Below, one piece after another: positions 1 through 8,195 of a stretch of 64,000 nucleotides of DNA (position 1 is the stretch's first letter; the number at the start of each line of letters is the position of its first letter). Below the pieces are notes generated by a model. That model had not been told where the DNA came from and made no database searches. It saw only the letters and a program-made list of their open reading frames with translations. Source of the DNA: Asaia bogorensis_B (GTDB lineage: Bacteria > Pseudomonadota > Alphaproteobacteria > Acetobacterales > Acetobacteraceae). The DNA lies in assembly GCF_900465315.1 (NCBI RefSeq), contig NZ_UBIX01000013.1; one strand, written 5' to 3'. The position numbers and the translations under genes were made by a program.

Positions 1-158
1 AGCAGGTGCTCGAAGCCCGTCTTGCGGCTGTGAAGCGTGACTTTCCTGACAGCCCTCGTGTGCAGGAAATCATCGCTTTCATGGAAGTCCAGAGCCGGCG
101 TGGTCTTGTCCGCGCCGCCAGCCCTGCGCAGCTCTCCGCCGAGACGGAGGGCGTGTGA
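1..158 (+). CDS. lpxA: C-terminus of acyl-ACP--UDP-N-acetylglucosamine O-acyltransferase (partial)
   Basis: An open frame runs into the window from the left (codons begin at base 3) and stops at 156-158. About 51 C-terminal residues are visible, including RVQEIIAFMEVQSRRGL, which resembles the helical tail that follows the left-handed beta-helix in LpxA. LpxA makes the first acylated precursor of lipid A in the cytoplasm. The stop overlaps the GTG start of lpxI by four bases (GTGA), and lpxA-lpxI adjacency is the normal alphaproteobacterial order. The catalytic part lies outside the window, so the name rests mainly on the neighbour and the tail sequence. Confidence 0.65.
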   Translation, partial: QVLEARLAAVKRDFPDSPRVQEIIAFMEVQSRRGLVRAASPAQLSAETEGV

Positions 159-997
159 CTGCCGCACCGGTCGGTATTCTGGCAGGGGGTGGTCCGCTCC
201 CTTTCCAGGTGGCCGATTCAGTGCGCGCCCAGGGGGGCGAGGTTTTTATCATCGGGTTTCAGGATTTTGTTGATCCCGATCTGATCCGTGCCTGGCCACA
301 TCGTATCATCCGTCTGGCTGCGGCGGGCGAAATTCTCTCCACACTTCGTGCTGCCGGTTGCCGCGATATCGTGCTTATCGGCCCGGTAAAGCGACCGGCC
401 CTGCGTGATCTGCGCCCCGACGCGGAAGGTGCGCGTCTGCTCGCGCGGGTTGGGCGCGCGCTCTTCTCCGGTGATGACGGGTTGCTCGGCGCGCTCGTGC
501 GGATTTTCGGTGAAGAGGGCTTTCGCGTCCGTGGCGCCCATGAATTTCTGACCCGCTCGCTCGGTCGCCCCGGCGCCATGGGGCAATACGCGCCGGATGA
601 TCTTGCACTGAGCGATATCAGGCGCGGTATTGCTGTCGTGCGTGGGCTGGGTGCGCTGGATATCGGGCAGGGGTGCATCGTGCAGGATAGCCTGGTTCTT
701 GCTGTTGAGGCTATCGAAGGGACGGATGCCATGATTGCGCGGGCAGGGGGGCTGCGCCAGCCTGGCCCCGGTGGCGTGCTGGTGAAGATGCTGAAACCCG
801 GCCAGGAAAAGCGGGCCGACATGCCGACGATTGGCCCTCAAACCATCCGGAACGCCGCCACTGCCGGATTGCGTGGCATCGCGTTCGAGACGGGAGGCAC
901 CCTTCTGACGGATCCGGCCGCCTGCGAGGCAACCGCCGACCGCTCAGGTCTGTTTCTCTATGGTCTGAGCCCGGCCGAACTGCTGGGCGCTGACTGA
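155..997 (+). CDS. lpxI: UDP-2,3-diacylglucosamine pyrophosphatase LpxI
   Basis: The 280-residue protein matches the LpxI (former DUF1009) family in length and layout. LpxI hydrolyses UDP-2,3-diacylglucosamine to lipid X plus UMP, replacing LpxH in alphaproteobacteria. The N-terminus has the family's glycine-rich VGILAGGGPLP (residues 6-16). The C-terminal half has EAIEGTD (185-191) and KPGQEKRADMPTIG (214-227); by my alignment the Asp near 222 corresponds to the catalytic Asp225 of the Caulobacter enzyme. The start is GTG, coupled to lpxA by a 4-base overlap. In many relatives lpxB follows directly; here glyoxalase I follows instead, so lpxB must lie elsewhere. Confidence 0.93.
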   Translation: MTAAPVGILAGGGPLPFQVADSVRAQGGEVFIIGFQDFVDPDLIRAWPHRIIRLAAAGEILSTLRAAGCRDIVLIGPVKRPALRDLRPDAEGARLLARVGRALFSGDDGLLGALVRIFGEEGFRVRGAHEFLTRSLGRPGAMGQYAPDDLALSDIRRGIAVVRGLGALDIGQGCIVQDSLVLAVEAIEGTDAMIARAGGLRQPGPGGVLVKMLKPGQEKRADMPTIGPQTIRNAATAGLRGIAFETGGTLLTDPAACEATADRSGLFLYGLSPAELLGAD

Positions 998-1051
998 TCA
1001 TCCTGTCCGGTGTGCTGCGCATTCCGGACCCAACTGCCCGGGAGAGCCACA

Positions 1052-1447
1052 ATGGCAAGCTATCTGCACACGATGATACGCGTTCAGGATCTCGATAAGA
1101 GCGTTGCTTTCTACAAAATTCTGGGGATGCGTGAGATCCGTCGTCGCGAAGTGCCCGATGGTCGCTACACGCTGGTCTATATGGGTTTCAACGACAACGC
1201 CCATGGTGAGGCGGAAGTCGAGCTCACCTATAACTGGGATCAGGAAGGTCCTTACGAGCTCGGGACGGGCTTCGGGCATTTTGCGATCGGCGTGCCTGAT
1301 GCGGCCCGTACCGTCGAGACGGTCCGAAGCAATGGCGGCAAGGTCACGCGCGAAGCTGGGCCAGTCAAGTTCGGCACAACAATCATCGCCTTCGTTGAAG
1401 ATCCCGATGGCTACAAGATCGAGATCATCCAGAAGGACACGTTCTGA
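1052..1447 (+). CDS. gloA: Lactoylglutathione lyase (glyoxalase I)
   Basis: This 131-residue protein is a single-domain glyoxalase I, converting the methylglyoxal-glutathione hemithioacetal into S-lactoylglutathione in the cytosol. The four metal ligands expected from E. coli GloA can be placed: His6 (YLHTMIRV), Glu57 (EVELTY), His76 (GFGHFAIG) and Glu124 (GYKIEII). I chose the ATG at 1052 rather than the in-frame codon at 1010, because family members begin close to the first metal-binding His and GGGAGAG lies just upstream of 1052. It stands 54 bases after lpxI and probably shares its transcript. It detoxifies methylglyoxal made during sugar and glycerol catabolism. Confidence 0.92.
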   Translation: MASYLHTMIRVQDLDKSVAFYKILGMREIRRREVPDGRYTLVYMGFNDNAHGEAEVELTYNWDQEGPYELGTGFGHFAIGVPDAARTVETVRSNGGKVTREAGPVKFGTTIIAFVEDPDGYKIEIIQKDTF

Positions 1448-1521
1448 GGGAAAGATCGGGCGGGCGCATGACTCACCCGCCTTGCGCCTCGCCCGGACAT
1501 GGGGCGGGGCGTCTGGTGACC

Positions 1522-1734
1522 CTAGTTCGCCACGCGCGAGCGCTTGAGGCGTTCGGTCGCTTTTTCCAGCGCTTTGACGATGCTGGCGGCGTGCCGTTTG
1601 ACCGTCTCGTCACCATGCGACGTCAGCAAGTCGGCAGCGAGAAGGGCAGTCGCCAGATCGTTGCGCAGATCATGACGAAGCGTTTTCAGCCTCGTCTCGG
1701 TATCGGTTGGTGGCGTTTCATCGCGCAGTGTCAT
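1522..1734 (-). CDS. Small stand-alone HisKA/DHp-like protein
   Basis: A 70-residue protein with a good ribosome site (AAGGAGTCTGACC directly before ATG on the minus strand). Residues 18-66 read like the two-helix dimerisation and phosphotransfer hairpin of histidine kinases: an H-box LRHDLRNDLATALL with His21 in the phospho-acceptor position followed by D-L-R-N, a short turn (SHGDET) and a second amphipathic helix KRHAASIVKALEKATERLKRS. No sensor or ATP-binding domain can fit. It may be a phosphotransfer or kinase-decoy protein, or simply a helical hairpin that resembles one. It is convergent with gloA and divergent from rpmH. The gene call is fairly secure; the function is inference. Confidence 0.6.
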   Translation of the reverse strand: MTLRDETPPTDTETRLKTLRHDLRNDLATALLAADLLTSHGDETVKRHAASIVKALEKATERLKRSRVAN

Positions 1735-1882
1735 GGTCAGACTCCTTGATTTGATTGACAGCGCAGTTTCAGGCCCGTAAAAGCCCGCGCACAGAGGAAG
1801 ATGGCGTCAGCCTTGTGTCGTCTTCTTGTCGGGGGTGGAGCCAGGGGCCTCACCATCATTCATTGCCTTGAGGAATGACGCC

Positions 1883-2017
1883 ATGAAGCGTACATATCAA
1901 CCGTCCAAGCTCGTCCGCAAGCGTCGCCACGGCTTCCGTGCACGTATGGAAACCGTCGGTGGCCGTCGCGTCATCAACAACCGTCGCGCCAAGGGCCGCA
2001 AGAAGCTCTCGGCCTGA
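1883..2017 (+). CDS. rpmH: 50S ribosomal protein L34
   Basis: The 44-residue basic protein starting MKRTYQPSKLVRKRRHGFRA is the complete L34 sequence, a small protein of the large ribosomal subunit. I took the ATG at 1883, which begins the invariant N-terminus; GAGGAATGACGCC just upstream supplies the ribosome site. It heads the conserved rpmH-rnpA-yidD-yidC block, with rnpA beginning within about 10 bases of its stop. Confidence 0.97.
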   Translation: MKRTYQPSKLVRKRRHGFRARMETVGGRRVINNRRAKGRKKLSA

Positions 2018-2024
2018 TTCCGAC

Positions 2025-2366
2025 TTGGCGGGTCTGCCTCAAAAACTTCGGAAAAGACCCGAATTTCTTCGGGTTGCGAGCCGCGGGCGCAAGGTCGCCA
2101 CATCGGGGCTCGTGCTTCAGGTTCTGAAGACCGAAGACGAGGCGCCGGCCCGCGTCGGCTACACGGTTACCAAAAAAGTCGGGAACGCCGTTGTGCGTAA
2201 CCGCACCCGCCGCCGCCTTCGGGCGGCGTTGGCGCATGTGGCGCAGGACCATGCGTTGAGCGCAGTGGATCTGGTGCTCATTGGCCGCGATTCGACACGT
2301 GGCCGGCCCTTCGGCAAGCTGATTGCCGATCTCGAACATGCCTTGGAAAAAGGTCAGGCCCTGTGA
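2025..2366 (+). CDS. rnpA: Ribonuclease P protein component
   Basis: RnpA is the protein subunit of RNase P, which with its RNA cleaves the 5' leader from pre-tRNAs. The RNR signature is clear (GNAVVRNRTRRRLRAAL), preceded by the conserved RVGYTVTKK strand. No ATG lies in a sensible place: the frame is open back into rpmH, and the first codon after the rpmH stop that gives a normal N-terminus is TTG at 2025 (L-A-G-L-P-Q-K-L-R-K-R). That gives 113 residues, typical for the family. The start is therefore a choice, not a certainty. The stop overlaps the GTG of yidD by four bases. Confidence 0.9.
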   Translation: MAGLPQKLRKRPEFLRVASRGRKVATSGLVLQVLKTEDEAPARVGYTVTKKVGNAVVRNRTRRRLRAALAHVAQDHALSAVDLVLIGRDSTRGRPFGKLIADLEHALEKGQAL

Positions 2367-2596
2367 TCGGCCTGGGCAGAAAGCTTCTGCTTTCGTGCCT
2401 GCTCGGCGGTCTGCATGTCTATCGCTGCTATATCAGTCCCCAACTCGGTACGAACTGCCGGTTTCACCCCTCCTGCAGTGCCTATGCCCAGGAGGCGTTG
2501 CGCCGACATGGTCTGGTGCGCGGGATATGGTTGACCGTGAAGCGACTGCTGCGCTGTCACCCCTATTGTCGCGGCGGGTATGACCCTGTGCCCTGA
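2363..2596 (+). CDS. yidD: Membrane protein insertion efficiency factor YidD
   Basis: The 77-residue protein has the YidD hallmark of paired cysteines in CRFHPSCSAYAQEAL and a late CHPYCRGGYDPVP tail. An N-terminal amphipathic or membrane-associated stretch (LLLSCLLGGLHVYR) precedes them. YidD lies at the inner face of the membrane and assists YidC in inserting membrane proteins. The start is GTG at 2363, coupled to rnpA by a GTGA overlap. Its place between rnpA and yidC is the conserved one. Confidence 0.94.
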   Translation: MIGLGRKLLLSCLLGGLHVYRCYISPQLGTNCRFHPSCSAYAQEALRRHGLVRGIWLTVKRLLRCHPYCRGGYDPVP

Positions 2597-2760
2597 ACGG
2601 GGCGGCTTTGGATGGTTGCAAGGGGCTGTAAAACGCCTAATTCGCCTTCGCCCTATTGTTTTGTGACCCGATTTCGGTCACTTCAACGGCTGCGACCGTG
2701 GCATCCTGCCGCCGGGCGCTCAGAATTGTTTACTTTCATGGAAAGACCGGCACTCGGCTG

Positions 2761-4530
2761 ATGGATATCAAGCGCATCCTGGTGGCAACCAGTCTCTCGC
2801 TCGCGATCGTGGTCGGCTTCGACTATTTCGTGCCTCAGCACGCAAAGAAAGATGCTGAAACCCAGACGGCCGGGCAGGTTCAGGGCAAACAGCCCCAAGC
2901 TGATGGCAAGGTTTCGGCCCTGCCTGTTGCCGCGCCGGGCGGCGCACCTGCCAATGGGCCTGCCGTTCCCAACGGACCGGCTGGACGCATTGCCATTGAG
3001 GGGCCGGATGCAACCGGATCCTTCAGCCTGCGAGGGGCCCGTTTCGACAATCTGGTGCTCACGCATTATTTTGAGACGCTGGACAAGAATTCGCCGCTCG
3101 TTCGCCTCCTGGAGACGGATGAAGGGCCGCAGCCGAGCTTTGTCGAACTGGGCTGGCAGGCGCCGTCAGGCTCTACGATACGCCTGCCGGATGCCAATAC
3201 CGACTGGTCGTGCGATGACAAGACGCTCTCGCCCGACCATCCGGTTTCCATGCAGTGGGATAACGGTCAGGGTCTGATTTTCCGGATCCAGATCAAGCTT
3301 GATCGTCGCTATCTTTTCGCGATCACCCAGAGTGTCGAGAACAAGGCCGGTGGGCCGGTTTCCCTTACGCCCTATCAGCGCGTCGAGCGTGATTACAAGC
3401 CGCTCGAAACTGGCGGTATGATCGTGCAGGAAGGCCCGCTTTCGGTCATGAATGACCGTCTGGACGAGGAATCCTACAAGACCATGCGCAAGGGCGCTGG
3501 CAAGCCCGACAACACCGCCTGGTCGGCTGATGGCGTGGGTGGCTGGGCCGGTATCACCGACAAGTACTGGCTGACAGCCATTATCCCCGACCAGAAGGCT
3601 GCGGTGACCGTACGGTATCGCTACGTGCCCAACGCCAAGGAAGGCTCGTATATTGTCGATACGCTCTCGAGCCAGCCGATCCAGATCGCGCCGGGTTCGA
3701 ATGTTGCCACGACGAGCATGATTTTTGCCGGTGCGAAGGAAGTCAATCTCCTCGACCAGTACACCGACGATCTGCATATTCCCTATTTTTACAAGGCCGT
3801 AGATTTCGGCTGGTTTGCGTTCCTGACGCGCCCGATGTTCCATGTGCTGCACTGGCTCTACAGTCATGTCGGCAATTTCGGCATCGCCCTGCTGATCCTG
3901 ACCCTGATCATCAAGCTGATCCTTTACCCCCTGGCGACGAAATCCTTCGCCTCGATGGCGCGTATGCGCACGCTGGCCCCCCGTATCCAGGCCATTCGTG
4001 AGCACAACAAGGGCGATCAGCTGGCGCAGAACCAGCAGATCATGGCGCTCTACAAGGAAGAGGGTGTCAATCCGGCGGGAGGCTGTCTGCCGCTGCTCGT
4101 TCAGGCCCCGGTTGCTTTCTGCCTTTACAAGGTGCTGAACATCACCATCGAGATGCGTCACGCGCCCTTCTATGGCTGGATCCGCGATCTGTCAGCGCCC
4201 GACCCGACCACCATTTTCAATCTGTTTGGCCTGCTGCCATTCAACCCGAGCTTCATGCCCGAGATGCTCCATATCGGCATCTGGCCCATCCTGTTCGGCT
4301 TCACCATCTGGCTGATGCAGCGTCAGAGCATGGTGAGCATGGATCCGGCGCAGCAGAAGATCATGCAGTTCATGCCGGTCATCTATACGATCTTCCTTGG
4401 TCGTATCTCGGCAGGTATCATCATTTACTACACATGGAACAACGTCCTCAGCTATGGTCAGCAGAAGCTGATCCAGAGCCAGATCGATCGTGCCCAGAAG
4501 AAAGGCGGAAAGGCCGTCAGCAAGTCGTGA
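2761..4530 (+). CDS. yidC: Membrane protein insertase YidC
   Basis: YidC inserts and folds inner-membrane proteins, alone or with SecYEG. From ATG 2761 the protein has 589 residues: an N-terminal membrane anchor (MDIKRILVATSLSLAIVVGF), a proline- and alanine-rich linker, the large periplasmic domain (to about residue 340), then the conserved 60KD_IMP core with five membrane segments, including GNFGIALLILTLIIKLILYP and GGCLPLLVQAPVAFCLYKVL. The frame is open further upstream to 2656, but that extension lacks family resemblance and would put residues before the anchor. The stop overlaps the engB GTG start (GTGA). Confidence 0.96.
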   Translation: MDIKRILVATSLSLAIVVGFDYFVPQHAKKDAETQTAGQVQGKQPQADGKVSALPVAAPGGAPANGPAVPNGPAGRIAIEGPDATGSFSLRGARFDNLVLTHYFETLDKNSPLVRLLETDEGPQPSFVELGWQAPSGSTIRLPDANTDWSCDDKTLSPDHPVSMQWDNGQGLIFRIQIKLDRRYLFAITQSVENKAGGPVSLTPYQRVERDYKPLETGGMIVQEGPLSVMNDRLDEESYKTMRKGAGKPDNTAWSADGVGGWAGITDKYWLTAIIPDQKAAVTVRYRYVPNAKEGSYIVDTLSSQPIQIAPGSNVATTSMIFAGAKEVNLLDQYTDDLHIPYFYKAVDFGWFAFLTRPMFHVLHWLYSHVGNFGIALLILTLIIKLILYPLATKSFASMARMRTLAPRIQAIREHNKGDQLAQNQQIMALYKEEGVNPAGGCLPLLVQAPVAFCLYKVLNITIEMRHAPFYGWIRDLSAPDPTTIFNLFGLLPFNPSFMPEMLHIGIWPILFGFTIWLMQRQSMVSMDPAQQKIMQFMPVIYTIFLGRISAGIIIYYTWNNVLSYGQQKLIQSQIDRAQKKGGKAVSKS

Positions 4531-5204
4531 GCCAGAAAGAAGATCCGACAGTCTTTAGTGACGAGCAGATCGAGGAAGGTCGTCTGCTTTTCGCATCGGA
4601 ATGCGAATTCTTTTTCGGTGCGCAAAAGCTCGACCAGCTTCCACCGCTTGCCGGTCCGGAAGTGGCCTTTGCCGGTCGCTCCAATGTGGGGAAGTCTAGC
4701 CTCATCAACGCCCTGACCGGACGTAACAGGCTGGCCCGCGCCTCTTCCGAGCCGGGACGTACCAAGCAGCTCAATTTCTTCAATCTTGGCGATCGTCTCG
4801 CTCTGGTGGACATGCCGGGCTATGGCTTTGCCAAGGCGGCCAAGTCGGTCAAGGAAGAATGGCAGACCATGATGTTTGCCTATCTGCGCGGACGCCCGAC
4901 GCTCACGCGCGTTTTTCTGCTGCTCGACTCCCGTATCGAGCTGAAGCAGGCGGATCGCGACGTGATGGAAATGCTCGACCGTGCGGCAGTGCTGTTTCAG
5001 GTCGTGCTGACCAAGGCAGATTCGATGGGGCCGAACAAGCTCAAGGCCAAGATGGCCGAGGTGCAGGCCGTGCTGGCCAAACATGCTGCGGCCTATCCGC
5101 ATATAGCGACTACCAGCAGCGAGACCGGACTGGGCATCGAGACATTGCGTGCCGAGATCGCCAGGCTTATCGCTGGTGCGTCACCTGAGGGGATGCAGGG
5201 ATGA
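4527..5204 (+). CDS. engB: Ribosome biogenesis GTPase EngB (YihA/YsxC)
   Basis: A 225-residue TRAFAC-class GTPase needed for large-subunit assembly. The motifs are in order: G1 GRSNVGKSS (residues 50-58), G2/switch I around the SSEPGRTKQLNFF segment, G3 DMPGYGF (95-101) and G4 TKAD near 160. I set the start at GTG 4527, which overlaps the yidC stop by four bases and leaves a normal short N-terminal extension. Its stop in turn overlaps the argB ATG (ATGA), so yidC, engB and argB are translationally coupled. Confidence 0.94.
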   Translation: MSQKEDPTVFSDEQIEEGRLLFASECEFFFGAQKLDQLPPLAGPEVAFAGRSNVGKSSLINALTGRNRLARASSEPGRTKQLNFFNLGDRLALVDMPGYGFAKAAKSVKEEWQTMMFAYLRGRPTLTRVFLLLDSRIELKQADRDVMEMLDRAAVLFQVVLTKADSMGPNKLKAKMAEVQAVLAKHAAAYPHIATTSSETGLGIETLRAEIARLIAGASPEGMQG

Positions 5205-6124
5205 GTAAAGATATCCCGGAGCTGACGCTTCCGGACATGAATGATGAGGGGCAGCAGCAGGCGGCCCTTCTGGCCAGCGCATTGCCGTTTCTGCGGCGCT
5301 ATGCGGGCGATACCATTGTCGTTAAATACGGCGGAAACGCCATGGGCAAGGATCATTTGTCCAGCGCTTTCGGGCGCGATATCGCCTTGCTGAAGCTCGT
5401 GGGCATCAACCCCATCGTTGTGCACGGCGGCGGCCCGCAGATCAGCGCCATGCTCAAACGCCTGAACATCGAGTCCCGCTTTGTCGATGGCCTGCGCGTG
5501 ACCGATCAGGCGGCGATTGACGTGATCGAGATGGTGCTTTCGGGCAGCGTCAACAAGCAGGTGGCCGATCTCATCAATCGCGCCGGGGCTCTGGCTGTCG
5601 GCATTTCTGGCAAGGATGGTGGCCTGCTGCAGGCGCGCAAGCTCCTGCATTACAGCCGCGACGCCCGCTCGGGCAATGATGAGGCGCAGGATCTCGGTTT
5701 TGTGGGTGAGCCCGTCAAGATCGACCCCCGCGTTCTGTTTTCCCTGCTGGGTTCGGGGCTTATTCCCGTCATCGCGCCGGTGGGCGTGGGCGAGAAAGGC
5801 GAGACCTATAATATCAATGCTGACACGGCGGCTGGTGCCATCGCTGGCAGCGTCAATGCGTCGCGCCTGCTGATGTTGACCGATGTGGCAGGTGTGCTTG
5901 ACGAAAACGGCAAGCTCATTCCCGAACTGACGGCTGACGAGGCGCGTCGCCGCATCGCCGACGGGTCAATATCGGGTGGCATGATTCCCAAGGTTGAGAC
6001 CTGTCTTGCTGCGGTCAAGGCAGGTGCCAGTGCAGCTGTGATTCTTGATGGTCGTGTGCCTCATGCCTGTCTGCTGGAGCTTTTCACGCACAAGGGGTCA
6101 GGCACACTCATCCGAGCCGCCTGA
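5201..6124 (+). CDS. argB: Acetylglutamate kinase
   Basis: ArgB phosphorylates N-acetyl-L-glutamate with ATP, the second step of arginine synthesis. The 307-residue sequence shows the amino-acid-kinase fold motifs: the phosphate loop VVKYGGNAMGK (residues 40-50), IVVHGGGPQISAML (about 73-86) and the nucleotide-binding NINADTAAGAIAG region. ATG at 5201 overlaps engB (ATGA). It is the last gene of the block; the next gene is convergent and begins on the very next base, so there is no room for a separate terminator. Confidence 0.96.
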   Translation: MSKDIPELTLPDMNDEGQQQAALLASALPFLRRYAGDTIVVKYGGNAMGKDHLSSAFGRDIALLKLVGINPIVVHGGGPQISAMLKRLNIESRFVDGLRVTDQAAIDVIEMVLSGSVNKQVADLINRAGALAVGISGKDGGLLQARKLLHYSRDARSGNDEAQDLGFVGEPVKIDPRVLFSLLGSGLIPVIAPVGVGEKGETYNINADTAAGAIAGSVNASRLLMLTDVAGVLDENGKLIPELTADEARRRIADGSISGGMIPKVETCLAAVKAGASAAVILDGRVPHACLLELFTHKGSGTLIRAA

Positions 6125-7150
6125 TCACGCGCTTTCATGAGCAAAATACCAGTCCAGATTTTCCTCCTGGGCGATCGAGAGAGCCATGCGGGCTCTCTCG
6201 AAGAACATATCCAGCGTATCGTGTGATTCCGGCTCACGTGTCACGAGCCCGATCTTGACTGATACGAGTGGATTGGCCCCCGCTGAGCACATATATTTCC
6301 GTCGGCAGATCTGTTCGGCCCGCTCGACCGAGGCGAAACGGTCCCCCCCATCGAGCCAGAGCACGAAGCTCTCACGATCCAGCTGCCCCATCAGATCTGT
6401 CGGGCGTATGGCGCGCTGAAGGAAGCTGATGGCGTCACGCACGTGCCCGATCTGTTCGACGGCTTCATCGGCCTCAACCGTCTCGCTGGGTGTATGGAGC
6501 AAGCCATAAAAACTGACCAGCATGAGCGTGGCCGGAATGTGCTCCCGGTCCAGCCGAGCAAAACGCTGTTCGACTTTCTCCCGAAACAGGGTCCAGACTG
6601 GCAGGTGCGTAAGGGGATCGAAGGGCAACGCACGGAGCAACTGGCGATAGCGGTGATCGACCTCGATCATGGCAGCCGCCGTCTGGACAAGGGAGTTCAG
6701 AATACGACGGCGGGACTCGGTGGCGTTTCGTGACAGGCGTGATTCATAATAGATCACGAGGCCGATTTCCCCCTGATGACGTATCTCGGCAATCGCGCGC
6801 AGGCACAGATTGGTGGTGGTTCTTATGCCACCCAGTCCGGTGCGAGTGCTTCCATCGCGCTCGGGCCAGGAATGGAAGATATGAATTTGCGGCTCGGTGG
6901 GCGTGGGTATGACAAGGGGGCCTGAACTCATGATCAGGCCGCGCTCAGGACGTGTGACGAGGCAGAAATGATCGAAGGCCAGCTTCAGGCCTTCAGGCAC
7001 TGAGATGGCAGATCGCAGGAGTTCCATCAACGTGGCCTCCAGCGTGGTCTCATCTGACGAAGGGGATCTTCTCTGGGGGGTATTCCTGAAAGCGCGTGAC
7101 AGGCGAACACGAGCCGAGCGCATGATGTCGGAAAAATTGGCGTCCATCAT
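6125..7150 (-). CDS. GAF-like / degenerate GGDEF-domain protein
   Basis: A 341-residue protein in two parts. Residues about 35-170 resemble a GAF-type sensor fold. From about 175 (FDPLTHLPVWTLFREKVEQR) it follows a GGDEF domain, with LTHLP replacing the usual DxLTxLPNR opening. Where the GG(D/E)EF active loop should be, the sequence reads GQLDRESFVLWL, so the signature is lost and cyclase activity is unlikely. The usual RxxD inhibitory site is not visible either. It may act as a c-di-GMP or GTP receptor, or as a scaffold. It is divergent from dapD and convergent with argB. Confidence 0.75.
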   Translation of the reverse strand: MMDANFSDIMRSARVRLSRAFRNTPQRRSPSSDETTLEATLMELLRSAISVPEGLKLAFDHFCLVTRPERGLIMSSGPLVIPTPTEPQIHIFHSWPERDGSTRTGLGGIRTTTNLCLRAIAEIRHQGEIGLVIYYESRLSRNATESRRRILNSLVQTAAAMIEVDHRYRQLLRALPFDPLTHLPVWTLFREKVEQRFARLDREHIPATLMLVSFYGLLHTPSETVEADEAVEQIGHVRDAISFLQRAIRPTDLMGQLDRESFVLWLDGGDRFASVERAEQICRRKYMCSAGANPLVSVKIGLVTREPESHDTLDMFFERARMALSIAQEENLDWYFAHESA

Positions 7151-7200
7151 GATCGTTCCTGGAACTCGGGAGGCGGCCTGTCGGGCCAGCGACGAGAAGC

Positions 7201-7252
7201 CGACCTATATAGTGCGGCCTTGGCGCTGACGGCTTACTACTACTATAGGTCG
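7201..7252. repeat. Perfect 9-bp inverted repeat upstream of the GGDEF gene and dapD
   Basis: CGACCTATA (7201-7209) is repeated in inverted form as TATAGGTCG (7244-7252), with 34 bases between the arms. It lies in the 212-base divergent gap between the GGDEF-like gene and dapD. The arms are about 4 helical turns apart centre to centre, which could suit looping by a dimeric regulator or a long stem in a leader RNA. No run of T follows on either strand, so it does not look like a terminator. Confidence 0.45.
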
Positions 7253-7362
7253 CGGTATTTAATTACTCCTTAATGCCTCGTTTGAGGAAGATTCGTTGAC
7301 TTCCGGGTGCGTCCTGAGCATGGTCCGCTCACTTGGGTAACCCTGTTAGAGGATGGCTGATA

Positions 7363-8193
7363 ATGCCTGTTTCAGATCTGCGCACCGTGATCGACTCCCT
7401 GTGGGAGCGTCGAGACACGCTCAACGCCCATACGGAAGGTGAGGCGCGTGAGGCGATCGAACAGGCCCTGACATCACTCGATGAGGGCAAGCTGCGCGTG
7501 GCCGAACCCACGGATGGTGGCTGGGTTGTCCATGAGTGGCTCAAGAAGGCGGTGCTGCTTTCCTTCCGTATTACGGATAGCCGCGTGGCCGAACGTGCCT
7601 GCGGGGGCGTTCCCGGCTTTGACAAGGTGCCCCTGAAGTTCGACGGCTGGGACCAGTTCCGTTTTGCAGAGGCCGGGTTCCGCGCCGTACCGGGCGCCAT
7701 CGTGCGTCGCTCGGCCTATATCGCTCCTGGCGTGGTGCTGATGCCAAGCTTCGTCAATGTCGGTGCGCGCGTGGATAGCGGCACGATGGTTGACACCTGG
7801 GCCACCGTGGGCTCCTGCGCCCAGATCGGCAAGAACGTCCATATCAGCGGCGGTGCCGGTATTGGCGGCGTGCTTGAGCCGCTCCAGGCGGCCCCTGTGA
7901 TCATCGAGGATGATTGCTTTATCGGCGCGCGTTCCGAAGTGGCCGAAGGCGTGGTTGTCGAGCGCGGCTCCGTGCTCTCCATGGGTGTGTTCATTGGTGC
8001 CTCCACCAAAATTGTCGATCGTGCCACCGGCGAGATCTTCATGGGTCGTGTGCCGGCCTATTCCGTCGTTGTGCCGGGCACGCTGCCGGGTCGTACCCCC
8101 GATGCGCCGCATCTGGCCTGCGCCGTCATCGTCAAGCGGGTGGATGAACGCACGCGTTCAAAGACCTCCATCAACGAATTGCTGCGCGACTGA
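7363..8193 (+). CDS. dapD: 2,3,4,5-tetrahydropyridine-2,6-dicarboxylate N-succinyltransferase
   Basis: DapD succinylates tetrahydrodipicolinate in the succinylase branch of lysine and meso-diaminopimelate synthesis. From ATG 7363 the protein has 276 residues. It opens with the alpha-helical domain (LRTVIDSLWERRDTL), followed by hexapeptide repeats of a left-handed beta-helix, with family-specific VDTWATVGSCAQIGKNVHI and GGAGIGGVLEPLQ. I prefer 7363 over the upstream in-frame ATG at 7333 because AGAGGA lies nine bases before it. dapE follows two bases after the stop, so the two consecutive enzymes of the pathway are co-transcribed. Confidence 0.95.
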   Translation: MPVSDLRTVIDSLWERRDTLNAHTEGEAREAIEQALTSLDEGKLRVAEPTDGGWVVHEWLKKAVLLSFRITDSRVAERACGGVPGFDKVPLKFDGWDQFRFAEAGFRAVPGAIVRRSAYIAPGVVLMPSFVNVGARVDSGTMVDTWATVGSCAQIGKNVHISGGAGIGGVLEPLQAAPVIIEDDCFIGARSEVAEGVVVERGSVLSMGVFIGASTKIVDRATGEIFMGRVPAYSVVVPGTLPGRTPDAPHLACAVIVKRVDERTRSKTSINELLRD

Positions 8194-8195
8194 TT

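Noticed and set aside
1453..1483. GC-rich inverted repeat between gloA and the H-box gene as a terminator
   Set aside because: The stem is only six pairs with a long loop and no T tract.
3166..4161. A 331-codon minus-strand frame antisense to yidC
   Set aside because: Composition typical of shadow frames (His, Gln and Arg rich), and yidC is unambiguous.
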